A DNA stretch of 64,000 nucleotides from Micropterus salmoides (GCF_014851395.1 NW_024043372.1:10243490-10307489); one strand, 5' to 3'; positions 34,401 to 46,897 are shown, numbered from the stretch's first letter. The notes: a model not told the origin generated them from the sequence alone. Numbers and translations are program-made.

Positions 34401-37080
34401 CTGGTTTACAAGTACCTGACATTGCTTTTGTTAAAATGTTGATGACGTTGCTCTTATTGCTCTGGTTGATAAGGTACAGCTGTTCCTCCTCCTAACATGA
34501 TGATAATGTTTGGTTGACAATGTTTTGCAGATTTGCTGGTTGACATGTTGCTCGTGGGGTGGTGTTTTACGAACAGTTCATGAACTGGTTCCTGGTTTGG
34601 TGCTGCTTGAGGATTTAGGAAGCAGCAGTGTTGTTGCTGGCTGCTGGATGTGTCCTGGATTGTTGCTTGGTGTTTGCAGGGTGTTGCTGGCTAGTTGTAG
34701 TTCATCATGTCCTATCTTCAGTTTTCTTCTTTACCTGTTAATCTAGTGTAACACTGCCAGCTGAATCATGATGAATTTAGGTTTGTGTCTCTGCTGTCAG
34801 GTAGGAAATCTGCAGCAGTCTGATTTTGATTTTTTTTCCTGCTGCTAGTTTAAAAGTCTCTTGTGGCTATTAAGATTCTTGAGTTTCTGTGTTGTGTTGA
34901 GGTTAAAGACATCCTTTTAATAGTAAGGCTGAAGTCATATATCACACAATGCTTTAATATTCAACACATAAAGTCTGAATGAGAGACAGTTACTGACACT
35001 GATTAAGCACAAGCTGCCAACTACTGAAAACACCAACATACGTTGGTCACTGGAAGCTAAATTAAATGTCTGTTCTTTGAAATGTTGAATTTCATAACAA
35101 TGTTTGAATAGGAATGATTGTTTTTCTGTCCTTTTCACCAGCTTTCAATGTCCTGCAGAAATCTTCTCTGCTGAACAGTGAAAATAATACATGCAGATTA
35201 GTTGCATTAGATTCATGAAGGTTTGCCGTGGCACAAATATTTAGACTCAGCCGAAACTATAACCAATATCTATGTACATAATGAACTTTATGACTCACCT
35301 GCCAAGGGGACTGGTAGATGAAAAAATCCAGCGGCTAAGTATATTTTTTTAACCAGCCAAAATAATAAATTGCCTTTTGTGTCACACATAACAATCATTT
35401 CAGTACATAATATACTTTACTTATAATAGCAGGAGGGGTCACAGGCCAGCGTCAGCCTGACTCCTCGGCTGTGACACAACTATTTTGGTAATAAATCTCG
35501 CCAAACAGAAAATCTATCCCCATTTGGCGCTTGCCGGGTGTTAATTTCACACCCTGTATGTACTACATGATAGAAGCAACCACATGGTACACAGTGTCTC
35601 AGTTATTTACAGCAGCTGATACACACAGCATCTTCTTTAAGATTTAAAGGGTAATTTTGGTATTTTTAAACCTGGGCCTTATTTTGACATATTTTGTCTA
35701 GCTAAAGGGCAATTCTCAATCTAATATCTTGCGAGAGGTGAACTGTTGCAAGAAGATGCCAGTAGGGTCAGAGTTAGAGGGAGGAGTTTGTTGTGTTGGA
35801 CTAACGTTAGGAAATAGTCTTGCCAGCAGTTATCTACAAAACAAAGTCCTCTTCTGACTCCACCAGGCTCTTCATGCAACAACTCTCCTCTCACGAGATT
35901 TCAGAGTGAGAAATGTCCTTGAGCGAGACTTCTGTTTCTGGCTACTAAACAAAGGGTGTCCCCACTTGTAAGGACCCTTTTCATGATGTTGTCAGACACC
36001 TGCTATAACAGAAGGACCAATGAAACAATTTTTGTGGACATAATTTTGACTGGCGCATTTGCCCTGAAAGAATACATTGTAGCCACTGCAGCCGGTTCGC
36101 AGCTGCCAGCTGAAGCCATCTACTGCACACCTTTCAAAACCTTTTGTACCTACTAGTCATTTCCACCCCAAAATATGTGAAAAAAATGCCCATATTTAAT
36201 TAAAAACACTTGTTATATGAAATAGAAACTGTGTGAGTTGTCAATCAGACTTCACTGGGAAGAGTGTTGTAAACTGGCTCTGGTGCGTGCTTGCTTCAGA
36301 AAAAGGATATTGGTATAGTTAAATAGCTAGCAAAAATCTTGCACAGACATAGCAAGGATATATATATGATTAAGGATATCACAGATAGTGTTTCATCTGC
36401 GCAAATACATTCTACTCTGTTTAAATTGCTCTGAATTTTCAATACCTAACATCAGAGACTGTTGAGGAGAAAATGTAACTTGTATCAGTGCAGCATCAGC
36501 TCGTTAGTCTGGAGAGCATTTTGTTCCTCTGTGAACTTTCTTTTTCATGTCCTCTTTCAGATTTGAGCTAACTTTGTGTGTGTATAATGTCTATAGACAT
36601 CATTGCCACTCTTAATTCCCTGCCATATATTTTTTTACACTTGAAAAATTATGCTATGAGCTATGGTAATGCTTAACATTGCTCCTGCTTTGGGTCTAAC
36701 AAAAACTCTGACTGTGCAGCATGATGTCATTATTTTCTATGATCTGAAACAAGGATATAAAAATTGAAAGCTGCAGATAGCTGGAGACAGTTATAGATGA
36801 GCTTCTTTGCCAGTTTCGTACTAATTTTGCAAATTATTCACCCTCATTCCCCAAACCCCTTCCAAACACCACTGGTTTCCAAATGTCAGGGCCCAAAAAT
36901 GGGTGCACAAAGTTTAGAAAATGGTCCTGAGTTGTTTTGAAGAAACTGAAATGTAAACAGCGTTGGCTAAGCCTTTATTGGCCAGCAAAGTCAGAGCAGA
37001 GTTTTCTGAGGAAACATCTGGAAACCACTGGTCACCCTCTTTCTGGTCTTCATCTGACAGTAGTGTTGCTTTCTCCCCAG
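31448..37080 (+). other. rbm12 intron 1
   Basis: 5.6 kb without coding exons. The start has GCTAGCTACCATTAGCTAGC-type sequence (about 31800-31820). A SINE-tail relative lies at 32378-32460. A loose tandem tract of TTGCTSTGGTTGACATG-like words runs from about 34315 to 34510. One TAACGTTA lies at 35802-35809. Confidence 0.5.
32378..32460 (+). repeat. Diverged SINE/L2-like tail
   Basis: GAGCATACAACCTCTGACAT then TAAGTCGCTTTAGATGACGT and CAGCTAAATGAGAAAATG follow the same order as the copy ending at 30515. Confidence 0.5.
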
Positions 37081-37108
37081 GTGGTAGGGCTGTTGTTTAG
37101 CAGTCAGT

Positions 37109-39805
37109 ATGGCGGTAGTCATCAGGCTGCAGGGCCTGCCCATAGTGGCCGGCACCATGGACATCAGACACTTCTTCTCTGGCCTCACCATCCCTGACGG
37201 GGGAGTGCACATCGTAGGGGGTGAGCATGGCGAGGCCTTCATCGTCTTTGCCACTGATGAGGACGCTCGGCTGGGGATGATGCGTACAGGTGGGTCCATT
37301 AAGGGCTCCAAAGTGTCACTGTTGCTTAGCAGCAAGACAGAAATGCAGAACATGATTGAACTCAGTCGTCGCAGGTTTGAGGCTGGGGCAGGTGCTGTGG
37401 AAACGGCTGCACCAACAGCAGGAAATGCCAACCGACAAGCAGGCACTGCCACAGTGCAACCAGGGACAGGGGGAAGAAGTGGCAGCCATGGAAACCAGGG
37501 TTTCAGTAACACGTCAGCCTCAGTGACTGCAGCAAGTTCATCTCAGGCACCACCAAGTAACAAGGCAGTGGCCAGCGCAGTGCCCAGCTTCCCCAACAGC
37601 TACAGCTCCACCCCTACAATCACCACAGCGCTGGCATCGCTCAATGCAGGCCCCCCACCCATCCCTCCACTTCCCAGCATGCCCTCCATGCCCCCCATGC
37701 CCAATCTGCCCACCATCCCAGTTCCTCCTCCGGTGTCCTCCCTTCCCCCTGTCCCTACTGTCTCCCCCCTGTCCCAAGGACCTCCAGTGCCTCCTATGTC
37801 CCATCTTCCCCACATGTCTTCCATGCCTCCGTTCAACCCCTCCCTACCTCCCCCAGGAGGACTAGGCTCTGGCCTCCCTCTTGGAACTCACAACCCCATG
37901 CTGTTCAACCCTCTCTCCCCCCTGGCTTCTCTTGGCCTCCAGGCCCATATGAAGGCTGCTGCTGCTGCAGCTGCTGGAGCAGGAGTGGCCAGTCCTGATG
38001 AGTTGTTTGTCGTCTTGCAGAACCTCCCATTCTCCTGTTCAGAGATGGAGGTCAGGGGTTTTTTCCGGGGTCTGGGGGTGGATGGGGTTCACCTGCTGAG
38101 AGATGGTCAGGGTCGCCCAACTGGCAGGGCTATGGTCAAGTTTTTCTCGCCCCAGGACAGCTTTGAAGCTGTGAAGCGAGGAGGTGGCATGATGGGCCAA
38201 AGGTTTATCGAGATTACCCCGGGCTCTGAGCGGCAATGGGCAAGCCTCAATGACAGTGCAACAGGCCATGCTCCTCACAATAGCAGCAAATTAAATAACA
38301 GCAACGAGTCACAGGACCAACAGCACCGCCGTGGTAATCCTGGATCAGTGCCTGGAGGCAGGGATCAGCGAGGAAGGTCAAGATCTCCCCACCGGCAGGA
38401 ATTCTGTGTCTACCTGAAGGGCCTTCCCTACGAAGCTGACAAGAAACAGATAAAGGACTTCTTTAACAATTTGTCCATTATGGAGGAAAGCATCTACATT
38501 GCCTATGGGCCCAATGGACGAGCCACCGGAGAGGGCTTCCTTGAGTTCAAAACAGAACAGGATTACAAAACTGCTCTTAGTGCTCACATGCAGTACATGG
38601 GCACCCGCTTCATCCAGGTCCACCCAATCAGCCGGAAGGGAATGCTCGAGAAGATTGACAGCATCCGCAAACGTGAAGCAGCACAGGGTGATGGCAAGAA
38701 CCAGGATGGCTTAAAAGCTCCCAGGAACTGTGCCCACATCACCAACATCCCATACAATGTCTCCAAGAAGGATGTTCGTGCCTTCCTGGAGGGTGTGGGG
38801 CTTTACGAGGACACTCTGAAGGTTCTGACAGATAGCCATGGCAACGGTTTAGGGCAAGCTATCTTCCAGCTACGGACTGAGGAAGATGCCCGCAAAGCTG
38901 AAAGACTGCACCGCCAAAAACTCAATGGCCGCGATGCCTTTGTCCACCTGGTGACCTTTGACCAGATGAAGGAAATTGAGAGGAATCCTCCTCCCCAGAA
39001 CAAGAGGGGGCAACGGAACCAAACCCAGCTGAACCAAAATCAGAACCAACATCAGCAAGCCCAGCCCAGTCCACAACAACCCCAGATCAACCCATTTGCT
39101 GGGATGAGTGGGGAGGAGTTTAACTTTCTCAGAAACACCATGGGGAACCTCAACAGTGCCCCCTTTGTGACTCCATTCTCAGCCCCAGGGAATGGGCTGG
39201 CAGGCCCTCCTCCCCTCCCTCCTCTGGCAGCAGGGCTGGGGGACGTGAATCTGGGCATGGCTCCTCCACTTGTTGCCGGTCTTCCTGGTCCTCCAATCCT
39301 GGAGCCACCAGGCTTTCGATCTGGAGCTGCAGGAGGAGCTCCATTCAGCCAGGATGGGCTGAGAGGGTTGGTGCCCTTCGACAATGGTAACAGAAAAGGC
39401 GGTGGAGGAGGACAGAACCGAGGGGGAGGGGCTAACAACAACCAAGGACGTCCAGGGGGCGGGGCTACTGGTGGACAGCAGGTGTTCACTCCAGGAGCTG
39501 ATGGTCTACGTAACCAGCCGGCCCCTGGAGGATCTAACAATCCCAACAATCAACGCGGTGCTGCTGGCCCAACAATTGTAAAGCTTCAGAACATGCCGTT
39601 CACTGTAACCGTGGACGAGATCATGGACTTCTTTTACGGCTACCAGGTGCTGCAAGGCTCAGTCTGCCTGCAATTCAGTGAGAAAGGCCTGCCAACTGGC
39701 GAGGCCATGGTGGCCTTCCAGAACCACGAGGAGGCAACTGCCGCCGTTATGGACCTTAATGACCGACCTATTGGAGCTCGCAAGGTCAAGATAAGCCTGG
39801 GTTAG
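37109..39805 (+). CDS. rbm12: RBM12 (SWAN) RNA-binding protein, single coding exon
   Basis: A single 898-codon exon with no disruption (human RBM12 932 aa, also intronless in its coding part). RRM-like domains, approximate residues: 1-78 (MAVVIRLQGLPIVAGTMDIR start), 297-372 (LFVVLQNLPFSCSEMEVRGF), 430-505 (FCVYLKGLPYEADKKQIKDF), 541-615 (CAHITNIPYNVSKKDVRAFL) and 821-898 (IVKLQNMPFTVTVDEIMDFF). Between RRM1 and RRM2 is a Pro/Met/Ser-rich stretch (about 175-265) and a poly-Ala run near 285; an Asn/Gln-rich and a Gly/Pro-rich linker precede the last RRM. RBM12 is a nuclear RNA-binding protein; the human gene is implicated in psychosis. ATG context CAGTATGG is acceptable, and the N-terminal RRM begins at once, which fixes the start. 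An acceptor 28 bp upstream shows it is a spliced gene, not a retrocopy. Confidence 0.97.
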   Translation: MAVVIRLQGLPIVAGTMDIRHFFSGLTIPDGGVHIVGGEHGEAFIVFATDEDARLGMMRTGGSIKGSKVSLLLSSKTEMQNMIELSRRRFEAGAGAVETAAPTAGNANRQAGTATVQPGTGGRSGSHGNQGFSNTSASVTAASSSQAPPSNKAVASAVPSFPNSYSSTPTITTALASLNAGPPPIPPLPSMPSMPPMPNLPTIPVPPPVSSLPPVPTVSPLSQGPPVPPMSHLPHMSSMPPFNPSLPPPGGLGSGLPLGTHNPMLFNPLSPLASLGLQAHMKAAAAAAAGAGVASPDELFVVLQNLPFSCSEMEVRGFFRGLGVDGVHLLRDGQGRPTGRAMVKFFSPQDSFEAVKRGGGMMGQRFIEITPGSERQWASLNDSATGHAPHNSSKLNNSNESQDQQHRRGNPGSVPGGRDQRGRSRSPHRQEFCVYLKGLPYEADKKQIKDFFNNLSIMEESIYIAYGPNGRATGEGFLEFKTEQDYKTALSAHMQYMGTRFIQVHPISRKGMLEKIDSIRKREAAQGDGKNQDGLKAPRNCAHITNIPYNVSKKDVRAFLEGVGLYEDTLKVLTDSHGNGLGQAIFQLRTEEDARKAERLHRQKLNGRDAFVHLVTFDQMKEIERNPPPQNKRGQRNQTQLNQNQNQHQQAQPSPQQPQINPFAGMSGEEFNFLRNTMGNLNSAPFVTPFSAPGNGLAGPPPLPPLAAGLGDVNLGMAPPLVAGLPGPPILEPPGFRSGAAGGAPFSQDGLRGLVPFDNGNRKGGGGGQNRGGGANNNQGRPGGGATGGQQVFTPGADGLRNQPAPGGSNNPNNQRGAAGPTIVKLQNMPFTVTVDEIMDFFYGYQVLQGSVCLQFSEKGLPTGEAMVAFQNHEEATAAVMDLNDRPIGARKVKISLG

Positions 39806-40855
39806 AACCCCGCATCAAACATACTGACTGTAGATAAAAGATGTTAAACCTACCTGGATCAAACATCTAGGTGAAACAAAGTCAACATAAACCATACCTA
39901 ATTCTGGACTCAAACTGTTAGCATCTCAGTTTAGACTTTTTCTGATCGCTGACTGTCTGTCAATTACTGAAGCCCCTCCCCCTGTCTATATATATGGCAG
40001 GTAAACCCTGCAGTCTGTCCAGTAGGACTCAGATCCAGACTTTGCTCTTTTCTGCAGCTCCTCCACTGACTCTGATAGCACAGTGATGATGATGACTATA
40101 ATGATATTGTTGATATTGGCAGGATTTTGGATTTACTCCGTTTCCAATGCAGCTTTTTGTCAAGTCATGTCAAGAGTTGACACACTGACAATACTTACCT
40201 GTTTTGTTGCGATGGTAACATGATGATTATGATGAGGCTGACAAACATTGCTGCTGTATGCGCTTACATGTGTTGTGCTGCTGTGGTTTAAAATGTACAT
40301 GCTCTGTTGATACGATGATATCTTAACATGCTCTGTTTATATGGTAAAACCTTTTGCTATGGTAAAACATGCTGTAGATGAAAAGCTTTTCTACAACAGT
40401 GAAATTTATGATAAAAAGCTATGTTGCCATGATCAAATGTGTATGCTTTGTTGCTATGGTGAAATGTTGAAATGCTCTGTTGCTATGTAGATGATGTGGG
40501 ATGGACAGATTGCTGATTCGTGTTTTATTTTGTAAATAATGACTTTTGGCCGGTGAATCCTGTTCCTCTGTCACATTTTTCTGATGTTGCTGTGTTTGAA
40601 CAATGCCACCCCCAACCTCTCCCTTTCTGCAGCATATGCTCCATTGGTATTTGGACTGTAGAGACTGAGATGAAGTCTAGCGTATTTTAGTTTGGTAGTT
40701 TTTTGTGTATGTTTGATAATGTTTTGGATGTTTTCACCGTAAAGCTAACTTTTCTTTCTATTGTCCGTGTGGAAAAAAAACTTGCATGATCGTATAACCA
40801 TACATGATGTGGAGTCTCCTTTGCTTTGGTTAATAAAAGGACGTCCGTGATGCAC
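39806..40855 (+). other. rbm12: rbm12 3' UTR
   Basis: Stop codon at 39803-39805; polyadenylation signal AATAAA at 40832-40837 followed by a TG-rich stretch. From about 40245 to 40490 it holds loosely repeated ATGCTCTGTTGCTATGGTAA-like words, similar to a tract in rbm12 intron 1. Confidence 0.6.
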
Positions 40856-42710
40856 ACCTGCTCACCTGCAGTCAGCTCTCTCTTAATGTCTGCTCTTCAC
40901 TGTAGGATGATGGAAACTTATCTGATTAATGGGTTCATTTGAGTTACTGAGTCACATGTTTCTTTATTTTATACAACTTGAATGGAAGACTGGATTGGTT
41001 TTGTTTGGATACAGGTGACTGTTATGTCAATATCTTCAATGCAATATAAGGTCCTTAAAATTCAACGTTGACCCAGTAAATGGCTCCAGGTTGGGCCTCA
41101 AGTAATCACTGTTTTTATATTTGAGACACACATTATCAAAATTAAATCAAGATGAAACTACCACCTCTGCTAAAAGTTGGGCCAAACATTAGGCCAAACT
41201 TTTCTTTATTTTTGACTGAACATTGGTTGATATCTGTTCTGTAGAATCACAAATCTCGATCAAGGCTTTTTTGCATTTCCGTAATGACTTTAAACCAAAC
41301 TATTAGATTTCTGTTGGGTTCAGTCTGTGAATCCTGGCATGCTATACAATATTGTCTCAGGATTAAACAGTTAAATACTGATGCTAACAGCTAGGCTAGT
41401 GCAGAGGCTAACAGCTAAGCTAAATAATGAAGCTAATGGCTGACAGGCCATCATGGAGTCAAGCTAGCACATTTTCATTGAGTTTATTTGGCATGATTTA
41501 CTGTTTTGTGTCAAAGCAGGCTCCAGGTGGTTCATGCTACAGCTGAATGCTGCTGGGGTTGCTAATAGGTTTTTTGCATTAATAGTAGTAATTTGTGACT
41601 ACTTTTGAATTCTCTGTTATGTTATAAAATGTGGATCAGACAGAATATGGTAAAAAGTTGTTCACTGGGACCTTTAGGAGGCTCATTGATTGAATTGATC
41701 ATCTAATTTTTACATGAAGTGCTCTCATCCATAAATAAGGCTCGTATTAAGGTTTTTAATTCATCTAAGGATTTAATGATCAGGTTTATGTAAACATAGT
41801 TTAAAAGTCATTATTTATCCTATTTAAGTTTTAAACTATGCATAACAGACTTGCAAATAACTCACAAAAAGTATCATACAGAACTATTAAGTTTTGTTTT
41901 CAACATAAATGGCCTAAATCTTATTAATCACCAAAGCTGCTCTCAGCTTCTGGCCATCATGCTGCAGATTTAAAATAAAGCCTCACAGTTGTTTCTGTTC
42001 ACTCCACACACATGCAGTTTCTTCTATAATTGTTGTGGTTGGCCTACTGAACTTAACTAAAAGAAAGCATGGACGGAATTGGTTTTGTCTGAAGAGGAAT
42101 CTTCTGCTTTCAGTAAATGGTTAACCTTTAAACAGGAACATTAATAATGTTCAACTGGTTGTGCATGCAGTTTTGATGTGTGCGTGAAAGAAATGGATAA
42201 ACAGGTCTTAATAAAGTGGAGTGAAACACTGTCGAGACAAATGGTTGTTAAAGATGATTTTGTTTGTGTTGTGGACCTGGTGTTTGGAGAAAAGGAAAAT
42301 CCTTTGGAATAAAAGAACAATTCTGGACAGACTTGACTTCTGCAAAGGATGAGAGTCTGAACAGTGTGTCTGTCTGTGTGTGGGACGGAGGTAAATTTTA
42401 TCTGACTGACACTGAGCTGTCAATCATTCACCTGCTGAGATTTCCCCCTCCGACTGATCGATAGACAGACAGAAGGCAGGACTTTCAGGTGAGTGACAGA
42501 TACAAAGATGCTTCATTCAAAACACGAGAAAGATAGTGTATCAACAGTGGCCCGTAAACATTCAGTTGTAACCTGTAAACTGATCATCAGCAAATAAATA
42601 TTCACCTTGAATGGCCATAGAGGATTAACCTTACTTACAATGTTAAGTAAAAAAAAAAAAAAAAAAAAAAAGGGAAGATAGTCTCTAAATGGAAATTGGT
42701 GCATGTTAAA
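40856..42710. other. Intergenic rbm12-cpne1, before the minisatellite
   Basis: AT-rich, no gene seen. There is a small imperfect hairpin near 41173-41204 (AAAAGTTGGGCC...GGCCAAACTTTT) and an A run of about 22 nt just before 42673. Confidence 0.5.
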
Positions 42711-42719
42711 CTGTAGGTA

Positions 42720-44870
42720 CAAGGTAGTCCATAGATAGAGTAGTATTGGGCTATAGATGGAGCATTTAGAATATAGGTGGTAGTCTGTTGTGGACTTCAG
42801 ATGGTTTAAATAATAGATAGCTTATACATGACAGTGATAGATGACAGGTGGCGGCCTGTAGGTGGTAACCTATACATGACAGTAGCATATGGTAGATGGT
42901 GGCCTGTAGACGGTAGCCTATATAAGACAGTGTAAGGTTGTAGATGGTGGCCTGTAGACGGTAGCCTATCCACAACAGTGTTAGGTTGTAGACGGTGGCC
43001 TATCCACAACAGTGTTAGGTTGTAGACGGTGGCCTATCCACAACAGTGTTAGGTTGTAGATGGTGGCCTGTACACAACAGTGTTAGGTTGTAGATGGTGG
43101 CCTGTACACAACAGTGTTAGGTTGTAGATGGTGGCCTGTAGATGGTAGCCAATATAAGACAGTGTTAGGTTGTAGATGGTGGCCTGTACACAACAGTGTT
43201 AGGTTGTAGATGGTGGCCTGTAGATGGTAGCCTATACATGACAGTGTTAGGTTGTAGATGGTGGCCTGTACACAACAGTGTTAGGTTGTAGATGGTGGCC
43301 TGTAGATGGTAGCCAATATAAGACAGTGTTAGGTTGTAGATGGTGGCCTATACACAACAGTGTTAGGTTGTAGATGGTGGCCTGTAGATGGTAGCCAATA
43401 TAAGACAGTGTTAGGTTGTTGATGGTGGCCTATACACAACAGTGTTAGGTTGTTGATGGTGGCCTGTAGATGGTAGCCAATATAAGACAGTGTTAGGTTG
43501 TTGATGGTGGCCTATACACGACAGTGTTAGGTTGTAGATGGTGGCCTGTAGATGGTAGCCAATATAAGACAGTGTTAGGTTGTAGATGGTGGCCTATACA
43601 CAACAGTGTTAGGTTGTAGATGATGGCCTGTAGATGGTAGCCAATATAAGACAGTGTTAGGTTGTTGATGGTGGCCTATACACGACAGTGTTAGGTTGTT
43701 GATGGTGGCCTATACACGACAGTGTTAGGTTGTTGATGGTGGCCTATACACAACAGTGTTAGGTTGTTGATGGTGGCCTGTAGATGGTAGCCAATATAAG
43801 ACAGTGTTAGGTTGTTGATGGTGGCCTATACACGACAGTGTTAGGTTGTAGATGGTGGCCTATACACAACAGTGTTAGGTTGTTGATGGTGGCCTGTAGA
43901 TGGTAGCCAATATAAGACAGTGTTAGGTTGTAGATGGTGGCCTGTAGATGGTAGCCAATATAAGACAGTGTTAGGTTGTTGATGGTGGCCTGTAGATGGT
44001 AGCCAATATAAGACAGTGTTAGGTTGTAGATGGTGGCCTGTAGATGGTAGCCAATATAAGACATGGTTAGGTTGTTGATGGTGGCCTGTAGATGGTAGCC
44101 AATATAAGACAGTGTTAGGTTGTTGATGGTGGCCTATACACGACAGTGTTAGGTTGTTGATGGTGGCCTGTAGATGGTAGCCAATATAAGACATTGTTAG
44201 GTTGTTGATGGTGGCCTGTAGATGGTAGCCAATATAAGACAGTGTTAGGTTGTTGATGGTGGCCTATACACAACAGTGTTAGGTTGTAGATGGTGGCCTA
44301 TACACAACAGTGTTAGGTTGTTGATGGTGGCCTATACACGACAGTGTTAGGTTGTTGATGGTGGCCTGTAGATGGTAGCCAATATAAGACAGTGTTAGGT
44401 TGTGTCCTACAGATTGTAGCCTATAGGTTGTAGATGGTAGCCTATACATGACAGTGTTAGGTTGTTGATGGTGGCCTATACACGACAGTGTTAGGTTGTA
44501 GATGGTGGCCTATACACAACAGTGTTAGGTTGTTGATGGTGGCCTGTAGATGGTAGCCAATATAAGACAGTGTTAGGTTGTGGCCTACAGATTGTAGCCT
44601 ATAGGTTGTAGATGGTAGCCTATACATGACAGTGTTAGGTTGTTGATGGTGGCCTATACACGACAGTGTTAGGTTGTAGATGGTGGCCTGTAGATGGTAG
44701 CCAATATAAGACAGTGTTAGGTTGTAGAAGGTGGCCTATACACAACAGTGTTAGGTTGTTGATGGTGGCCTGTAGATGGTAGCCAATATAAGACAGTGTT
44801 AGGTTGTAGATTGTAGCCTGTAGATGGTAGCCTATACATGACAGTGTTAGATGTTGGCCTGTACATGGTT
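42720..44870 (+). repeat. Two-unit minisatellite array, about 2.1 kb
   Basis: Built of two interleaved units. The short one is about 34 nt (CCTATACACAACAGTGTTAG then GTTGTAGATGGTGG). The long one is about 48 nt and has CCTGTAGATGGTAGCCAATA TAAGACAGTGTTAG then GTTGTTGATGGTGG. Both share CAGTGTTAGGTTGT-GATGGTGG. Order varies along the array. Edges (42720-42950 and 44800-45030) are more diverged. ORFs on the minus strand (repeated YRLQATIYNLTLSYIG-like words) are by-products of the 48-nt periodicity. Confidence 0.95.
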
Positions 44871-46640
44871 GCGTTCAGATACATAATATTATAGAGGTAT
44901 ATGGTGTAGAACTGCTCTGTATGAAAAGTGCCTTGAGATAACCTCTGGCACTAAATCACATTTGAATAATAGATGGTAGATGGTGCCTGTACACGGCAGT
45001 GTTTAGATAGTAGGTCGTGGCCTGTAGATGTGTTTGAATATTTTTTATATGTTTTCACTATTTATTTCCAAGCAAATTTAAAGTAATAGAGTAGTAATAG
45101 AGAGAAAAGTAATAGATTTATAAAACTGTTGTCAGTTTTTTAAATTATTCTCATCATAGCTTTAGTGCAGGTCCTGGGATTCACAGTAGCTCAGTCCAGA
45201 CCAGTAGTTTGGGGAATAACCCCAGTTTCATACTGCTGTGCCTACTTTTCAACTACACAATGACCTTCAGGATCACTAGAATTTAAAAGTTTTGTGTATG
45301 AGTATGAGTTGGTAAAATGGATAAAGTGAAGGGTTGAGTAGAACTTAAGAGTTTGTTAAATGATCTGAGCTGTTTTTCCAGGGAGGTGGATCATCAGAGG
45401 ATGAGGATGATATGTCACCTGAGGCAGGAGCTCAGTGTGTGTGTGTGTGTGTGTGAGAGAGGGATTTTTAAGGGTATTAACAGAACATTATGGTTCTGTG
45501 CATTATGTACTTTCTTTCCTTCTTAGGACTGTATTTTTCTGTGTTTTGGTCTTTCCTTTTCTGTTTCTCATTTGTGATGTGACGCTCTGCTGCTTTTTCT
45601 GATTCCACTGTGGTTCTACTGCAAAGGATGAATAAAAATGAAAATCTATTGATCTTGCTGAGGAAGTTGGCTCATGCTGTGTTCAGTTTTTTTCTGCCCC
45701 TCCTCTGCACTTCTGTTTTCAATTATACTTCTGATCGCAGTACAGCTCATCACGCTCATGCTTTTTTGCTTCAGCAACAGTACTTCCGGCTGAGTGTCTG
45801 CCCTTCAACATAAAGGCACAGAAATGTAGGGCCTAGTTTTTAATCAGGCTTGAAGTGAGTGTGGAAATTCATTCTTGACCTTGAAAATAGTAGTTTGACA
45901 AAAACAGTCTTCACTAGCCTTTTAACAAGGTTTCAACCATGTGTCACAATCTTATCTAAGATTTTTTTTAAAATGTAAATGCTTCACAACAATCACCCAG
46001 TCAGAGCGGTTTCTAAATTAAACATTGCACTATTAATCTTGATATGTTGCACAAATCGAATACAAACGCAGTTGCAGGTCTGTACTTTATCATTAAACTA
46101 CTTTGTAAATCTGCTTTCATTTGATTGCTGTATGAGTCATTTGTCAGGATACTCCTAGTGTGTGTTTGGCCCAGAGATTGAAAATATGAAATTTTGGATT
46201 GTAGTTGGTATTTTTGCACTCACCTTTCATCAGTTAAAGACATTATTTTATTGCACTGGAAATCACAGGAATCTGCATGTTTTACCCAAGAATAATGGCT
46301 TAAAGACTATTTAGAGCGCATATCAAGGATGGACTGGAGGGACCATGGATTCTGATGAAAAAATAATCTGTCTGCCTAATCTTACTTACTTTGGACCCTT
46401 TCTTTTATTGTTTGCTGTTACCCTCTGTGTTATTGGCTTTATGCAAGCAAAGTGGGAATTTCTGGCACACCACGACATACTACCAAGTTGCACGGAGAAA
46501 GGAACAACAAAGTTGTTCTTTATACTGCAAGTGGGATAGGAGTTTTGACCTCCCCTTTTGGCTTTTTGGCCAAGGCAACTTGCAATTATAGCCAGGGTTT
46601 GTTGCCATGCTTTTTATTCTGATGGAGTCGCGTCGGAAGT
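44871..46640. other. Intergenic region between the minisatellite and cpne1 promoter
   Basis: Contains a fragment of a common fish repeat near 44915-44965 (AAAAGTGCCTTGAGATAACC), a (TG)n tract at about 45437-45455, and otherwise AT-rich DNA. A 64-codon ORF at 46345-46539 matches nothing I know. Confidence 0.45.
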
Positions 46641-46699
46641 CTCACCTTGGTTGCTGACAGAGCATCTTACGCTTTACACAATCTGGAAACGTCACACAC

Positions 46700-46897
46700 T
46701 CACCCTGAACCGAGAGGCGTGACTGACAGTCGTCTTGTCCAATCAGGGCGCGGTTGTGTAGCTCGTTGTCCATCCTGTCTGTCTGCCGCTCCCTGTTAGC
46801 TGAACGGAGACGAAGGGCTGTTTTATGTCTCAGTAACAGTTAAAATACAAACTCCAAACGTGGTTAATCTTAGAAAAAGTCTTAACACAGTGGCCAG
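46700..46897 (+). promoter_or_regulatory. cpne1: Candidate cpne1 promoter and 5' non-coding exon
   Basis: A CCAAT box at 46739-46743 (GTCCAATCAGGGCGCGG) is followed by CpG-containing sequence and the donor TGGCCAG|GTAACGG at 46897/46898. The next acceptor in frame with cpne1 is CCTCAG|ATGGCG at 50595/50596. TAACGTTA occurs just downstream at 46958-46965. No transcript evidence is available. Confidence 0.5.

Noticed and set aside
39052..39549. 165-codon minus-strand ORF opposite rbm12
   Set aside because: Antisense shadow of Gly/Pro/Asn-rich codons in rbm12.
37109..39805. rbm12 as a processed retrocopy because it is intronless
   Set aside because: Human RBM12 coding sequence is also in one exon, and a proper acceptor plus an upstream 5' exon are present.
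43807..44194. Minus-strand ORFs of 85 and 117 codons with repeated YIGYHLQATI/NNLTLS words
   Set aside because: They are translations of the minisatellite; a 48-nt unit keeps frame automatically. No domain, splice or start context supports a protein.
42720..44870. CRISPR-like alternation of repeats
   Set aside because: The genome is vertebrate, there are no unique spacers, and the units are variants of one another.
46345..46539. 64-codon ORF with a hydrophobic stretch (FLLLFAVTLCVIGFM)
   Set aside because: No family resemblance, no splice signals tying it to another exon, and its length is expected by chance in AT-rich DNA.
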